From Himantopus leucocephalus (lineage: Eukaryota; Chordata; Aves; Charadriiformes; Recurvirostridae), in the NCBI GenBank assembly GCA_003993805.1, contig RSEF01000001.1, forward strand, positions 78,479,424 to 78,543,423: 64,000 bases of DNA, written 5' to 3'. The notes below the pieces were generated by a model. That model was not told the DNA's origin. It did no database searches and saw only the letters and a program-made list of their open reading frames with translations. This document shows positions 50,501-63,963 of this stretch, in pieces. Numbering within the stretch: the stretch's first letter is position 1; the number at the start of each line of letters is the position of its first letter. The translations under genes were made by a program, and so were the position numbers.

Positions 50501-52065
50501 TAATACTGGATTGAGAAGAAGAAAGTGGTTTTCTATAAGGAATATGCTAGCATGTTCCTTACTAAATCTTGAAGGCACCTGTAGGCATATTCATTAACAC
50601 TTCTAGGGATGGTGTGGATTGTTCTGTTTCTCACCAAGAGTGAAATTTATTCCTTCAAACTTCATGTACAAGGAACACGTGTCAGAAGTAAGCATATCTG
50701 GCAGTTATGGTTAAAGTTCACTTCCCTTGGTCTCATCTCATTTCTGCAAGTCTCATTTCTTCTCACCTTCACCTAGAAGGTGATGCCAAATAATTTCACA
50801 CCGGAAATAAATGATGAGGTTTGAGTTGTGAGATTATTAATCTTGGTCACAATTCATTTTGCTATGTGGTGTATTCGTAGTCTCCTAGGCTGTGCCTGGG
50901 ACACCAGGCATTTCTAGAAAATAAACTCTGGTATAGCTGAAGCTGTGCATCCGCTGTAGGAAGTCCATAGCCTGTGCTATGTAATTTAGTGAAACACCGT
51001 AGTCCTTTCTCATCTAAGATTTATTAATCATAAAAAGCAGTAAAGTTCTCTGGCTTCATGAATGGGCGATATAATTTCAGCATACCAAATCCAATTCAGC
51101 AGCTCATAAAAATATAGTGAAAAGATGCTGACCAACTCTTGTGAGTAATGGACACTTAGAGACTAGCCAAGATGTTTGTCTTTAATTTAGTTAATTGCTA
51201 CCAGGCTTAATGAGTGAAGACTCGGGGGGAAAAAGGGCTGACTCTGGCACAGAAACCATAGAGTCATTTTAAACTGAGAACTGACAAGAGTAAGAAAATA
51301 AATGTAGAAAAAATGCTGCAGCTGCAGACCAGGTCATACTTGGACATTTGCTTACACTTGAGGAACTCTATTCCTGAGAATATCTTCATTCTGGATCTCC
51401 TAATAATTAGAAAAATAATGCTGAAGTTTCATTTGTCTCCCTTTGCTGGCAGCTGAACTGGTTGCCCCATTGCTGTCTTCACACCATCTCAGTGAGAGAG
51501 ACAGCCTGTAGTCCTCCCGCAGGCCTTGCTTCCTAACTGGCTTCATTTCTGCATTTGGGCACAGAGTGCAAGCCTATGCGTGAAAGGTGGAAATTTAAGA
51601 GAGAGAGGAAAAAGAAGAACATTTCCCAGCTCCCTTCAGCAGGGAGTCTCATGGACATCATCTGTAACTAAGTGAAGACCGTTAACCTTGCCCCATCTAT
51701 CCACATAGATCTTGTAGGGTGGGCAGGTCCTTGACACCCAGCGAACTTTTTTCACCTCACCACTGACAGATTGAAGCATGTTATAAATAATTGAGGGACA
51801 GATTGTGCTTTTCCTTGTTTTCCCTCACTTTTCATTGGGGTTTGTTTGTTTGTCTGTTTATTATGTACCTGGCATTCAGTTTTGTCTCTCGGGTAAATCA
51901 TGAGAGTCATTCTTCTGCAAACATGGCCAGTAGACAAGATAGCTTGGATACAATGATAGGTACCTTGCATCTTATTTGTTTCCTTGCCTGACGTGTAAAT
52001 TTTCTGTTATGGAAAGTATTTACCCTATCGTGGATATTTCTCCTGACTTTTTTTTTTTTTTTGTC

Positions 52066-52600
52066 TGTTATGGTTTGAGAAACCCAAAATTTGTTTTTAT
52101 TTAGACAATTATTCTATCACCCTATAACCCATCCTTAACCAGGAAGGGGAATCAGGGAAAAACATGGAAACGTAGGCGTTGAAATGTAAATAGATTTAAT
52201 AGGTTAACACTAAATAATTAACATTAATAACACTGATGAAACAGTATTGATCCCGATAGCAATATAAAAATATACAAGGATTATAGTCAGCCAATTCTAT
52301 CAGTAGGAAGCTGTGCACTCCCAGCAGTGGACAGCAAGTGTCAGACGCTGCGAGTGCTATGGCTTCAGGAAGAAGGGAAGACCTCAGGGCTCTGTCACCG
52401 GGGCAAGAAGTTCTCTGGACTGCTGCCATCAAGGGATAGAGAGGACTTCAAAGCAAACTTTCTAATTTATATTGAATGTGATGTTCATGGTATGACATAA
52501 TCCTGTTGGCCAGCTTGGGTCAAGTGCCTGGGTCTCACTCCTCCTCCCTCATCCCCACGCCTGGCAAGCTCGAAAACACTGAGACCTTGAAACCCACACA
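52066..52600 (-). mobile_element. LTR of an avian ERVL-like endogenous retrovirus, antisense
   Basis: Read on the minus strand, about 535 bp run from TGTGTGGGTTTCAAGG to CTCAAACCATAACA, which fits TG...CA ends. Inside is TTGACCCAAGCTGGCCAACA followed by CATACCATGAACATCA and a TATAAA-like box. These parallel the TGACCCAAACTGACCAAA, CATACCATATGACATC core of the LTR at 5107-5703, so the two are probably related families. No matching 5-bp duplication was found outside the ends, and no internal retroviral sequence adjoins. It is probably an older solo LTR. Confidence 0.68.
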
Positions 52601-53603
52601 CCGTAGCTAGCTATAAAGTAAATATTTTCACAAATTCAGATGCTGGAGTCTTCGAAAAGTGCAGTCTTCCCAAGTATTAGAAGAGAAATTAGTCCTGTGT
52701 CACTCAAACCAAGACATTGTCCAAGGAATATTTTCTTCTTTCTGTGGCTTAGCTGAAATATAGTACATTTCCACTTGTTCTCGAGACAAAATTTGAAACA
52801 TTGCCTTACAGCCTAGAATACGGTTTGTGTAAAAGCTGCTGGTGGCCAAAAGGTGCGTTTCAACACACAGCATGAAGTTTACACAGATTCTGAGCTATAT
52901 TTCACCCTCTTTTGGAGAAAATGCTGAGAAGGTTCTGCTCAGCAATCATTGACTTCAATAAGCCAATTTGCATAAATAAGGACTTTGCTATTGCCCTACA
53001 TCTACCTGTCTGCCACTTTGAACGGATTGGAGCCAGGGAGTCTCCTAAATAGCTGTTTTTCCTTAATGTAAATAGTTTGGTACATTTCAGATAAAGTGTA
53101 AAATACTGGTTCAAATAATAGTCCACTGATGTTCTCTTCTGGAACTCTTAAGAAGGATTTATGTATATGACTATAGGTAATTCCTTGGAATGTAAAAGAG
53201 TTCAGTGCAAATTAAACATTTAATTTGGAAGGTACTAAGTTATTACACATCCAAGAGAACGGAGTACGAGAATAAAATGCTATTCTAGGGAAAAAAGTCA
53301 TTAGAGAAAAAGATTTATTCAGAACAGTCATAGCAAAGGATAATAAATGGAGAAAATAGTAAAGAGAATAAATAAAAAGATAATTAAAAATGAGTGCTAG
53401 AGAGAGAAGTATACACAAACAGAGAGTAAAAGGACTGAGTTTTCTTAACCTGTTAGTCCCTAAAATGATTCAGTTTTCTTGTGTGGAAGATGATTACAAC
53501 ATGACAAGGAGTAGTATTCTAGCCAGTCCTTCATGAGTGCAATAATTTGCTGTCAGTATTTCCAGTAGCAAACCCCACTATATGTCAAACTATTTCAATT
53601 TTC

Positions 53604-54150
53604 CTAGAATCCTAGAACGGTTTAGGTTGGAAGGGACCTTGAAGATCATCTAGTTCCAACCCCCCTGCCACAGGCAGGAACACCTCCCACTAGACCAGGT
53701 TGCTCAAAGCCCCATCCAACCTGGCCTTAAACACTGCCAGGGATGGGGCCTCAACAACTTCTCTGGGCAACCTGTTCCAGTGCCTTACCATCCTTAAAGT
53801 GAAAAATTTCTTCCTAATATTCAATCTAAACCTACCGTCTTCCAGTTTAAAGCCATTCACCCTCATCCTATTACTACATGCCCTTGTAAGAAATCCTTCC
53901 CCAGGTCTCCTGTAAGCCCCCTTTAGGTACTGGAAGGCCGCAATAAGGTCTCCCCAGAGCCTTCTCTTCTCCAGGCTGAACAACCCCAACTCTCTCAGCC
54001 TGTCTTCATAGGAGAGGTGCTCCATCCCTCCGATCATCTTGGCCCTCCTCTGGACCTGCTCCAACAGGTCCATGTCCTTCTTATGTCAGCGGCTCCAGAG
54101 CTGGACGCAGTACTCCAGGTGGGGGTCTCATGAGAGTGGAGTAGAGGGGG
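53604..54150 (-). mobile_element. CR1 LINE 3' fragment with intact ORF2 tail, antisense
   Basis: The reversed tail (AGAATCCTAGAACGG, then GGTTGGAAGGGACC) starts at about 53604. On the minus strand 54073-53690 encodes 127 uninterrupted residues of the ORF2 C-terminus (MDLLEQVQRRAKMIGGMEHL ... LDGALSNLV), closely like the copy at 10045-11240. It is cut off sharply near 54150, so it is 5'-truncated to about 0.55 kb. The unbroken frame suggests a younger insertion than the copies at 26243 and 29076, though the catalytic part is absent. Confidence 0.93.
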
Positions 54151-55520
54151 AGTACTTTATGTATATCTCTATTGTTACATAGTTAAAATTTGTCTATTAT
54201 AAGATGAATACTGAAATAATTACTTTGGACTGTTTGCAATGTATTTTGTGACTCAATAATTCTGAGTATTTGCTAGTTTAAAGGCAAAAGGTGTCGAAGA
54301 AGGGGAATAAAATTCCAGACCGAGGGTATGTTTTTTGGAGACATTGTGGTCAGGAAACTGAGATAGCTAAGTCCAGTTAATTGTGGTATCTGTATCTGAT
54401 GTTGGGCAGGATTCCTGCACCTAGTCCGGGTGTAAAAAGCTAATATAAGCAAGTCTCAGGCTTCCTGTTCCTGGGAATCTATTTTTTTCAATAGACACTG
54501 TTAGACAGCTAATAGACGGCTGCTGAATACAGTAGCCAGACAAGTTTATGGAGTATGTCCAGAACTGTAACAGGTGATGAGGTCACGTAGGAACCCATGA
54601 CTTAAAAGGCAGAAAAAAGGAGAATTTGGGGTATTCCTCTTGGAAGACAAATCATCCTGATCTTGGAATGATACAATGTACTCTGACACTTTCTCTCTCA
54701 ACCTGTCCCTTGCCTGAGAAATGAGTGCTTGTACCGGCTCTCTTTGCTCAATGGAGGCTGCCAGGACTGGGGATTTTAATTTACACTGGCAATCAGGCAA
54801 TCCCTTAGCTGCTCCAAAAATACAGAGAGAGGGAAGATGGATAAAAGCCAGTAATTGCATAAAAAGAGCACTGCAGGGCTGAAGCCAGAGGAAATAACAT
54901 AAATAAAGGTGTGATATAAATGAGACTATGGCCTGCGTTTCATATATATCTGTATAGATATGTATTTCTGTGTCCATCATTGTGTAATTTTATCACCAAT
55001 CCATGACCCTCTGAATGCTGACTGTGTCTGATTGTGGCTGCTATTGTATATATTTTATGAATTGTTTACCTATAGTTGCAACAGCTTTATAGTCTTAAAA
55101 TTTAACCAGTGCCTTTTCTCCCTTCTACTGCTGCGTTGCCAGTTCCCTTGAACCAAGAAGCTACTTAGCTGCTGAAATTACAAAATACCTCCATAATAAA
55201 AATTCTTCCAGTACAAAAATTAACAGACTAAAATGGCATATCTGAGGCACACGCTAGCTTGCTGTAGTTTAAAATGCTTACTTTGAAAATGCCTTAATTT
55301 GAAAGCACTGTAATGAAGGACTGTTAATGATACACCAGAAATGAGCTAAGGCTGGCTTCAGAAGCACAGATGGCTAATTGGCTTCAGTTGGTAGGTTATG
55401 TCGTTTTAATTAAATTTTATTAGGAAGCATTTCAAAGCCATAACTGATGGTTTAAGATAAATATGGTTCTTTATAAATGACCTATTGCTAACCTTTATTT
55501 CTTTCTCTCTCTCCTCTCAG

Positions 55521-55716
55521 CGTTAATAGAAGCTGCTGTGACTGAGCTCTCCATGGCAATCTCTTGTCTTATCCATGTTTACAGCAGCAGCTTTGATGCA
55601 AATTTCCAGGTTGCCAGCATACCTAAAAGCCCTTCATGCACAGACATCAGCCTAGATTCCCAGCTCAGCTTCACTGTTTATGCTGCCCATAACATCCCAG
55701 AAGCTTGGGTCAGCAG
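55521..55716 (+). CDS. PIK3C2G: PIK3C2G exon: linker and start of the PI3K-type C2 domain
   Basis: At 196 nt this is the longest exon here. It reads (A)LIEAAVTELSMAISCLIHVY, FDANFQVASIPK, then LSFTVYAAHNIPEAWVS. Human PIK3C2G has GLIEKVTTELSTSIYQLINVY and LSFTVYAAHNIPETWV. LSFTVYAAHNIP is the first beta strand of the PI3K-type C2 domain and is nearly invariant. The acceptor is CTCTCAG at 55520 and the donor is GTAGGA at 55717. It ends two bases into a serine codon completed by the next exon. This is the strongest single piece of evidence for the gene identity. Confidence 0.97.
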
Positions 55717-58700
55717 GTAGGAGGAGATCTAGCAGCTGTTCACAAGATGGGGTGCTGTCTCTTATGATCACGTGTTTTCTAGAGATGCTAGCTTACCTTG
55801 TTGCTTTGGTGATATTCCTATATTAACATTAGAGAGTGAGTAAGTGGGTGTATCTCCACTGGTTTTCTAGCATGAAGTGCACTTAACCTTGACTAAGAGA
55901 CTTCCAGGCCCCATAGACAGATGGAGAATGGAGGAGGTGGCCTAGATGTATATATTTTATGGTGTATATATATATTTCACACTTCCCTTGACCAGTGTGG
56001 AAGGAGGGTAATGGAAGCAAGGTCAGAGCACTGGCCTTGAGGGTTATGCATACAAATGCTTGTGTGACTTTCTCCGAGGGAGGGAGGAAAGGGTGGGTGC
56101 TGCGTGCCAAGACAGTTTGGACTGGGACTTTGTGTGGCCTCTGCAGTGCAAGTAACTGGAAGAATTGAAGGGCAGCTTACCACACTAAACAGAAGGGTGC
56201 TTGCTTAAACTCAATCTGAGTGAGGCTTTATCAACAATTTTTGCTCTTGATGTATTCAAACCACATTACTTGGCTAAGCATGTGCATTGATAATCCTCTT
56301 TATAGATGCTGATTAAAATAAGTATACTTTATAGGTGCAAGTATGCGTAGTATATCAGCATAGCAGAGGAAAGAAAAAAGCGAGGCATCTTTAATAAAAA
56401 GCTAATTGAAATGTTCTCTTCTGAATTGTTTATTTGGTCAAATTAGTTGTCTCTAGAAGTAGCTGCTGTTCCTACTCTGAGCAAAACTTGTGTTCCCCTC
56501 CTACCACTCCAGTGCAATCAAAGGAGGACAGGTGACTACAGTCTCGTAGCATTATTTTTATGAGTCAAAATGCCGTTCTCCAGGTTTTTAGTAATATTTT
56601 CCTCTTACTCCCACTTTACCTTGAATTCCAAATGACTGATGAAAAAACAGTGGGATCACCTGCATTACGCTGTGCGCAAGAGAATGTACTATACAGCATT
56701 AGTTTTAATTAGCAGTTTAATAAAAATCAGAGAGAATTTGCATTAGTTAAGGTAAAAAGACAGAACTGTAATCACTATAATGATTTTGCAGATGGTTATA
56801 TGATTCCCACTGCATTCCATGTTTTATCAGAAAAATGTGAAATTACATATGGCCTAAAGGCCACTGATGACTTGAGTGCTATGTTCAAGCATGTGAAAAT
56901 GAGAATATCTCTTCCTCTTTAATGTCTCTTCCCAGTCTTCCTAATATTCATAGCTAGCAAGAACTTCTTAACATGGGCTGCCACTGCGACACCTACTTTC
57001 CTCAAATATTGTTACTAACTTCATTCAGGTGCATACTCCCTGTTCTTATTTCTGCACTGCATGAATTCATGTTGGCTGTGTCACAACTCTTGTTTTCCCT
57101 TTCCCAAAGGTCACGTTTTATGATCTTGCTGCTGTTTATAACATGTGTTTTAATATATATTTCTGCATATATGTAAAAAATATACGTATTATAAATGTTA
57201 AAATGTTGACATCCCTCACCGTCTCTCACGCTGTTTTTTTTTTTTTCTATACATACTAGGAAGTGATAAATGGCTTTTCTTGTAATCATTTGGGATAAGG
57301 AAGAGGGAACTGTCTTATGTTCTACAGAATCATGTTAGTGTCCTGTCAAATCTGTCTCAAGTTCACTTTTCTGGATTGGATTTTTATCAATTCTTTTGTT
57401 ATTCTTTTGTCAATTTTTATATTTATGCTCTCAGTTTCTTATTCCAGTCTTACTGTCCTTGTTAAAAAGATAGTTTGCAGAACAATGTTGCAAAACTGAT
57501 TAAATTTCTTTACTGTATTTTCATTCCTTCTTGGTTTTCTTATGTTTGTTGTTTTACGTTATTTAAATCCCAAGCAGATAATGCCCTATTTGATGCCAGT
57601 GGCATAACATTGCTAGCTTCGTGTTTGGCTACATGTCCTCAAACCAGCACAATTTAATTCTACATCCCCAAAAATCAGATTCATATCTACATGTGGATGA
57701 TATGAAGTGGTTTTTGGGACAAGACTATATAGAGTCATGCCTTTGAACTCATAGGGAGGGTACCTAGGCAAAATACTCTACAAAGTCAAAATGTGTTGAA
57801 GGGCATACACTCTAAACAACCTTTCTGACTTCAGTAGATTGAAGCATTCTGTAAGCATTAATCTTTCCAGGATTAGGTCCTTTCGGTGTATAAATCAGGG
57901 ATACATCTGTATATTGTGTATCAATAATTCTGTTTAAATTACAGTGTCTTAAAACCTATTATTTCCTGCACTATCCTTCAACTGTTTGTAATGTTTAGAC
58001 TTCAGAGGAAAGGTGCCACATATTAAGAAGCATTTCTAGTCTTGTAAGGTATTTTTTCCTTTCTCTGCATCAATACCTCATAGGTACTACAGATTCCAGA
58101 TCTTTTTCTTTGAAATTAAAAGAAAAAAAAAAAAAGAAGAAAAAAATAAAAGAGACAGAAAAGAAAAAGCGTATCTGCACCAATAATTACAACAGTTACT
58201 ATAATGTTCTGGAAGACATCAACAATCATATTTGTGAATAAGACAAAGCCAGGCACCTTCAATCTGCAAATTCTTCAAATTTGTTGTTCATCATTCTTCT
58301 ATAGAATGTGGTCTAAAGCTGATAGAACATTAGTTGATCATATGCTATTCCTTTATTTTGACAAAAATTTTATAAGACTTCAGTAAGAAGAATATCAAAT
58401 CTATAGATAGCCCCAGACCTGAATTACACTATAAAGCTAGTCGGTTAAATATCTGAATAACATCAACACAGAGGGCTTTAATGCTTCTGCTGTAGTGGAT
58501 GCAAAGGTTCCCTTAATTACTAACCCGTTTTTTTTACTGATTGGGAAAAGTAAGTATAAATAGATTTACTGTCGACTGAAGCTGTATGATGAGCAAGTTG
58601 TACCACTTCAAAACTTACATCCAAACTTCCCTGGACTGCAATAATGAAAAAAAAAGTCTTAGTGACAAAAACATGGAGCGGAATTGAGGTGTCTTAAGGA

Positions 58701-58920
58701 CTTTTCCCGAATTCTGAACATTAAAAAAAACGCACAACACAAAATAAACTTCCTCCACCCCCCCATATTAATATGAGATTCATTACTTTAAATCTTTTTG
58801 CATGTAAGGCTGGATCTTCACAACTTTCTGAATGGTTAGCCCCAAATTTACAGTGCTGGACATGATACATTACAATTAATCTTTTTTTTAATTTTCTTTT
58901 TTCTTCCCTTCCCTTTGTAG
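55717..58920 (+). other. PIK3C2G: PIK3C2G intron (3.2 kb)
   Basis: Only simple sequence is notable: a (TA) run near 55960-55975, a T-run near 57233-57246 and an A/G-rich tract at 58118-58170. No transposable element is recognised. Confidence 0.85.
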
Positions 58921-59043
58921 CTACAAAGTCTTCTCTTTTTCCTGTTCACTAACTTATGCTGGGAAAACAATATGTCAAGTCAAGATTTGCAAAAGTGTAC
59001 CAGTTAAAAGATCATTCTTCTTCCTGGCTGACTGGAATGAGAA
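58921..59043 (+). CDS. PIK3C2G: PIK3C2G exon: PI3K-type C2 domain, strands 2-4
   Basis: This 123-nt exon finishes the serine codon and reads YKVFSFSCSLTYAGK, TICQVKICKSVPVK, then SFFFLADWNE. The Y-x-x-F-S-C-x-L and LTYAGK pattern followed by FFL-x-x-WNE is the class II PI3K C2 signature, closest to gamma. The acceptor is CTTTGTAG at 58920 and the donor is GTAAGT at 59044. It enters and leaves in phase 2, so it is a symmetric exon. The codon split over the last junction becomes lysine. Confidence 0.95.
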
Positions 59044-62000
59044 GTAAGTTTTGGTGTGTGTTTGATATATGTTTGTCTGACAGATTTTACATGTTGAATA
59101 TTCATTTCCAAAAAAAAAAAAAAAGACGCACATATTTATTATGGATCTTCTTCTGAGCAAATTAAACTCTACAGAATTCAGAGAAACTTGGGGAGATGCA
59201 AATGTGAAAGGAGTGGGATAGCCAGAGGAAGAGAAACAAGACTAAGCTAAGGCTGGTCTGACAATAAGCTAAACTAAGCTGGTCTGAGAATAGCTTTCAT
59301 TCACTGGGGATATCCTGGAGGCATACTGGAAATACACTAGAAAAGGAGATACAACCAAAGAGCTGTATTTCTGCTCTCTTTTGAGAACTTCTGCCCTTTG
59401 GATCCACCTCTAATAGGTATGCAATCCAGCTTGAGAACCTATTGTTATGTTTCTTCAAGGAAGGAACAAGGCTCTTGAGTTTTTCGTGGTGTTTTTTTTT
59501 TGTTTTGGGTTTTGTTTTTTTTTTTGTATAAGAAGGATCTGCGGTTTTAAAGTGAGGACCTTCGTTTGAGACTGGAGTTTTAAAATAAAGGCTACCAACT
59601 GCCTGTCACCTGCCTGTCTGCTTGGAGGAAAATAACTCAATTGAAAAGCAAGGTGCAGAATCAAACAACGTTGTTAGGGCAATGGGATGATAAAAAGCAT
59701 GTTTGCAATAGATGGGAGAGAAGTAGGCATTTTTTTATGATTTGGTGGTAATACTGTGTTTTTCCAGCTTCCTGAGCATGACATGTTTATATTTGCAATT
59801 TTTCAAATTTCTGGTATTTTACATCACTGTTTACTGTATTCTAAACCTGAAAGCAGCTTGAATACATTATAATTGAACAAAGGCTACAAGTCAGCTGACG
59901 GGATTTTTTAAAATTATAATTCAATGCAGAATGTAATTCATAACTTCTGTTTGCCTTTATCTAAGACATACAACAGTTTGAAGTTGGTCAAATGGAAGAA
60001 GACCTTTACATGCCAAACCTGTTACATGCAGACGTTTACTGCAGGATATGAACATGTTGAGATCATGGCAATATATTCTGTTTTTATTCCAAATCTAATA
60101 CAGCACTTAAAAACAAAATCAAATGTTTTAACATGAAGGTAGGAACACACTGCTTTACTGTGTTGTGCTTACCACAGTATGACCTTGGTATAGTATCAGA
60201 ATATTAGGTAGGAAGGTGATGCCAGAAGATCTTTCCTGTATGAAAATGGGCATAACAAGGGAAATGTTTATGTTGGTTTTAATTTATTTCAAATATGATA
60301 TAATTGTCACAGTTCTATAACAAGAAAATGTGGTTTTTGCTATTTGTGCTGCTAATCCTCTCAGAAAGAATAAACAAACAGCACCAGACGAGACAGAACA
60401 ATCAGTATATTCAGCATATTTTGAAATACGCAGAGAGAAAGAACAGTAGAGGTGGCGCTGTATGCCTAACTGCCATAATTTAAAACATACCCAGGAACAA
60501 GGCTGATTTGGCTTTCCTACAATAAATACATGTATATAAACACTAATTAATACTTTTTGCAAGAATTCAACCTGGAATTGATTAAAAAATAGAGTATTTT
60601 AATGAAGCAAGTATTACTGCAATTGTTTTTCCATGTCATCAAGTGGCACCGTTTCCTGGTGTAGGAAGTCTGCGTCACTCAAAACTGTAACCAAGCTATG
60701 TTCACTCTTAGTTATCTTTTGGCTGTAACATCACCTTTCTGGAACAGAAGGGAATATGTTTGCATAAAAAGTTTACAGAGGAGACAATTCCTTCTTTGTA
60801 AAGTTTCTTGCCTTGTGTTACAAAGTGCTACTTTCGTTCTAACCCATATGCTATTTTCTGTTGATCCACAGCCATTGAAAATGCATGTGGTAAAAGGTCA
60901 CCAGGAAGAGCTTCTGTTACATTAGGAAGTCACATATTGTCTATACAGTTAGGGATTAATCAGGCCAAAAAATAAACCTAGCTAATTCAAAATAAATCCT
61001 CATCTTAGATTAGGATTGACTCAAACAAGGCAAAAACATGGAGAGTGGTGTTTTGATGATGGGAAATCTAGGAAGAGAGTTTCTACTGAAGACAAGACTT
61101 GCTTTATTTGCTGATTTTCACGTATTTAGTTTGTGTTTTCAAGTGCTTTAACCAGTCACTATCTGAACGTCAACTTGATAGGTTTTTGTGTTTAAACATG
61201 AGTTTCTGTTGAACTCTTTTATTATATTTAGTCTTTCCCAGAATGTTCTCAGAAAAGATGGGAATAATTTGATACCTAAGGAGGTTGCCTCATTCAATGT
61301 TTCTTCTGTTTGTCCTGTTTTAAGAGTATACTTTTGGCTTTAGAACTTGTGTGTTATCTTTAAAAAGTGTGATTGTCGCCTTAGTGCAGAATTCGAACAG
61401 GCTGGTACTATCTAGCACATAATCAGTAAAGTCCAAAAGTTGCCCCCTTATTTTCTCATCAGTTTCCTCTTTCAGTGTCTGAGACCTCTTAATTATTTTC
61501 TTTCTTTTGTCTTAGCTGGTTGCTCTTAACATATTTATTCCGTCATGTCCTCTTTTTCCGTCCTCCGTAATTTATGCTAAACCAACAGACATGAAATACG
61601 TAATTAACATTAAGCTTACCATTCATCACCTCATATACTTCCCTTGGCATTGGGTTTCCCTCTTCTCTGTGTTTTGTTTGACTTCTCTGTTTTCTTAGGG
61701 CAAAGCCTGGATTGCTCCAGAGTTGTTCTGCATTGAGTGCTCTTATGATATTAGGCCCTTGGCCTTTGAAACCAGTTGTATAACTCTATCTAACATCTGT
61801 GAATAGCACCTTCTCAGTGAGTAGCTCCTCTGTTCTTCTCAACTACTGTTGAAATTGTTCACCCACAGGGAGTCTTATTTCTGGCCACTGTTCCATTTCC
61901 TCTTTCTTCTTAGTCATCCATTTGACTCAGCCTCATGCAGTCAGAAAGGATAATACCAATTGGGTAAGCTCAGACTTGCATGAATCAAAGTTCTTAAAAG

Positions 62001-63963
62001 CAATACAGGTATTCCCCTTCTCTGTGTATCATGTGTCACTGGAAGGGAAATCTTGCTCCTCTGTGACCCACACTTTAACTCTTGGGATGTCTAACCTTTG
62101 TCAAAGTTTCTAGGTTCTTTTCCTACTGGTGTACATCTGGCAGTGCCATATATTGTGTCCTAGGGAACCTCTGGCAAGCATTTGCTTTCTGCAGTGAGAT
62201 TATCGTGAGTTTTTTTCCTTGCTCCAAGTTCACAAGGACTGTTAACAAATGTCCGTGTTAGAAAATGCATGTCCTGATTTTTTGGTTTTGTCTCTTCACA
62301 GCATTAACAATGCTTTAAAGTTAAGTGTAATTCTTTGTTGAACAGTTTTACGTGACATGGGCAGAGTTGTTGACCTGTAAGTGAAAAAGACAGACAAGCT
62401 ATCTATAGAATGTAAAACAGTTCAGTTTCCCAATAATTGTTTCTAAGTAATTATGAGTGAGGAAGAGGGCATGAGACAGGGAAAGCAGACTTGCAAGCTA
62501 TAAATAGGGACATGTGGGAAGACAGTTGAGAATTGCTTCTCAATTCTATTCATGTTAATTAGAAAGAGTGGGAAATTGCTGTCTTGCTTTGTTATTCAAA
62601 GAGAGAGGTATGCCAATTTAAATAATTTCCAAATGTTTAGGAATGATCATCTGAAATTTTGACACTAACGCTAATTTGGATTACTTCAGAATTTCAGCTG
62701 AAAACCATCTAGTTTCAGCCAGTGGCATTCAAGGAATCTTTCCAGAAGCCAATAGAATTTTAAGTTTTTGGAACTAGGAGCAAAACCCTGTGCTAATTTT
62801 ACCTTGTACTATTACCTTGTCTTATTTCTGCTACCCTTAATCCTTATGTTTTTCAGGATACTATCCTTTTTGAAACCAATTTCTATATTTGCTTACTGAT
62901 TGTCTATACCTTTTTAAATGCTGAAAGTTGCATTGTCCTGCCCGTCTAGATTGACTATCTGAAAATCAAATGGAATCTCTATTATTTAAATTTATCTTCT
63001 AGTTTTTCTTAATCTCAAGTTTTTGCAGATCTTTTGTTTTCTTAATGCTTCTGTTGTCCATGTGGAATAATTCTTTTAGCTCCTTATATTGATTTTGTTT
63101 ATACAGAAAAAATGTAGTTAATTTCACTTTCCACTTGAGAAATTTAAGTTTGCACTGAATATACATGGAAAAAGCTAGAAATGCACCATCCACGATAAAT
63201 GTTCTCTTTAGGAAAAAAAATATAGACTTGCACGTGTCTGGGTAGTTACACGCATGATTTTTCCATACAGCATGAAAGTATCTTATTTATTAGAATCGTT
63301 GTGAGTTATAATTTTTAATCAATTTATATAATCTATATAAACAAATTGAATGACCAATCAAGTTTGCTAATGGTCAATACAAAGTTGAGAGTGAATATTG
63401 ATGGACCTGAATTTTCTCAGTAAAAAATGTGAGTCACTCATTGCTGTTAAGACAAAATCTGCCTTCAAATTGTGGTTGGGAAATACCACATCACCAAAGC
63501 ACATCTGACCAAGAGAATGATTATCACACTTTACTTACAAGCAACTTTTAGTTTCTTAAGTAACGTTTTCCTCTGAAGACACAAGACAGCAAATAACTAA
63601 CTATTGGTTTACAGTTCACCCGTAGGGGATGCTTATTCTAAAATAGCCCTTCATTGATAAGGTAATTCTAAAGCACAAGTTTAACAAAGTTTTCCTGCTT
63701 TTGTCAGCTCTAGTGGTGACCACTGAAGCAAATGATTTTTTATATGCCTCTTCTCAAGTACTATGACCCAAGTTAATGGTTGGCAGTACTCATCGATGTG
63801 GTGAAGGGATCCGCCAGATGCTTTTTCTTTCAGTGCAACTCTTGTAATTTATAGCTTGATATATGTGTTAAGGCATCTAGAAAAATGTAGAAAGAACTCA
63901 CTTGTGGTAACAATGCACAATTTTTTTTAACTTTTATTTTTCTCTTTTCTGATTTTCTTTTAG
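59044..63963 (+). other. PIK3C2G: PIK3C2G intron (4.9 kb)
   Basis: Apart from the small tandem duplication at 59236-59295, a poly-A run at 59110-59124 and T/G runs at 59488-59526, no repeat, exon or RNA gene is recognised. Confidence 0.85.
59236..59295. repeat. Imperfect tandem duplication
   Basis: GACTAAGCTAAGGCTGGTCT, then GACAATAAGCTAAACTAAGC, then TGGTCTGAGAATAGC show the unit 'taagct..aagctggtctgaga.aa' twice in about 60 bp with small differences. It lies in intron about 200 bp after an exon. Confidence 0.65.

Larger units (their letters stand above)
45647..55520 (+). other. PIK3C2G: PIK3C2G intron (9.9 kb, the longest here)
   Basis: It contains the GC-richer stretch at 46225-46450, the gapped CR1 at 47079-47550, the antisense LTR at 52066-52600 and the CR1 at 53604-54150. 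Homopolymer runs occur at 49536-49551 and 52049-52062. Nothing is recognised in 47551-52065 or 54151-55520. Confidence 0.85.

Noticed and set aside
54546..54980. 144-codon minus-strand open frame, the longest outside repeats
   Set aside because: No recognised motif or heptad pattern, no splice context, and it begins in low-complexity TA sequence. Chance is the better explanation.
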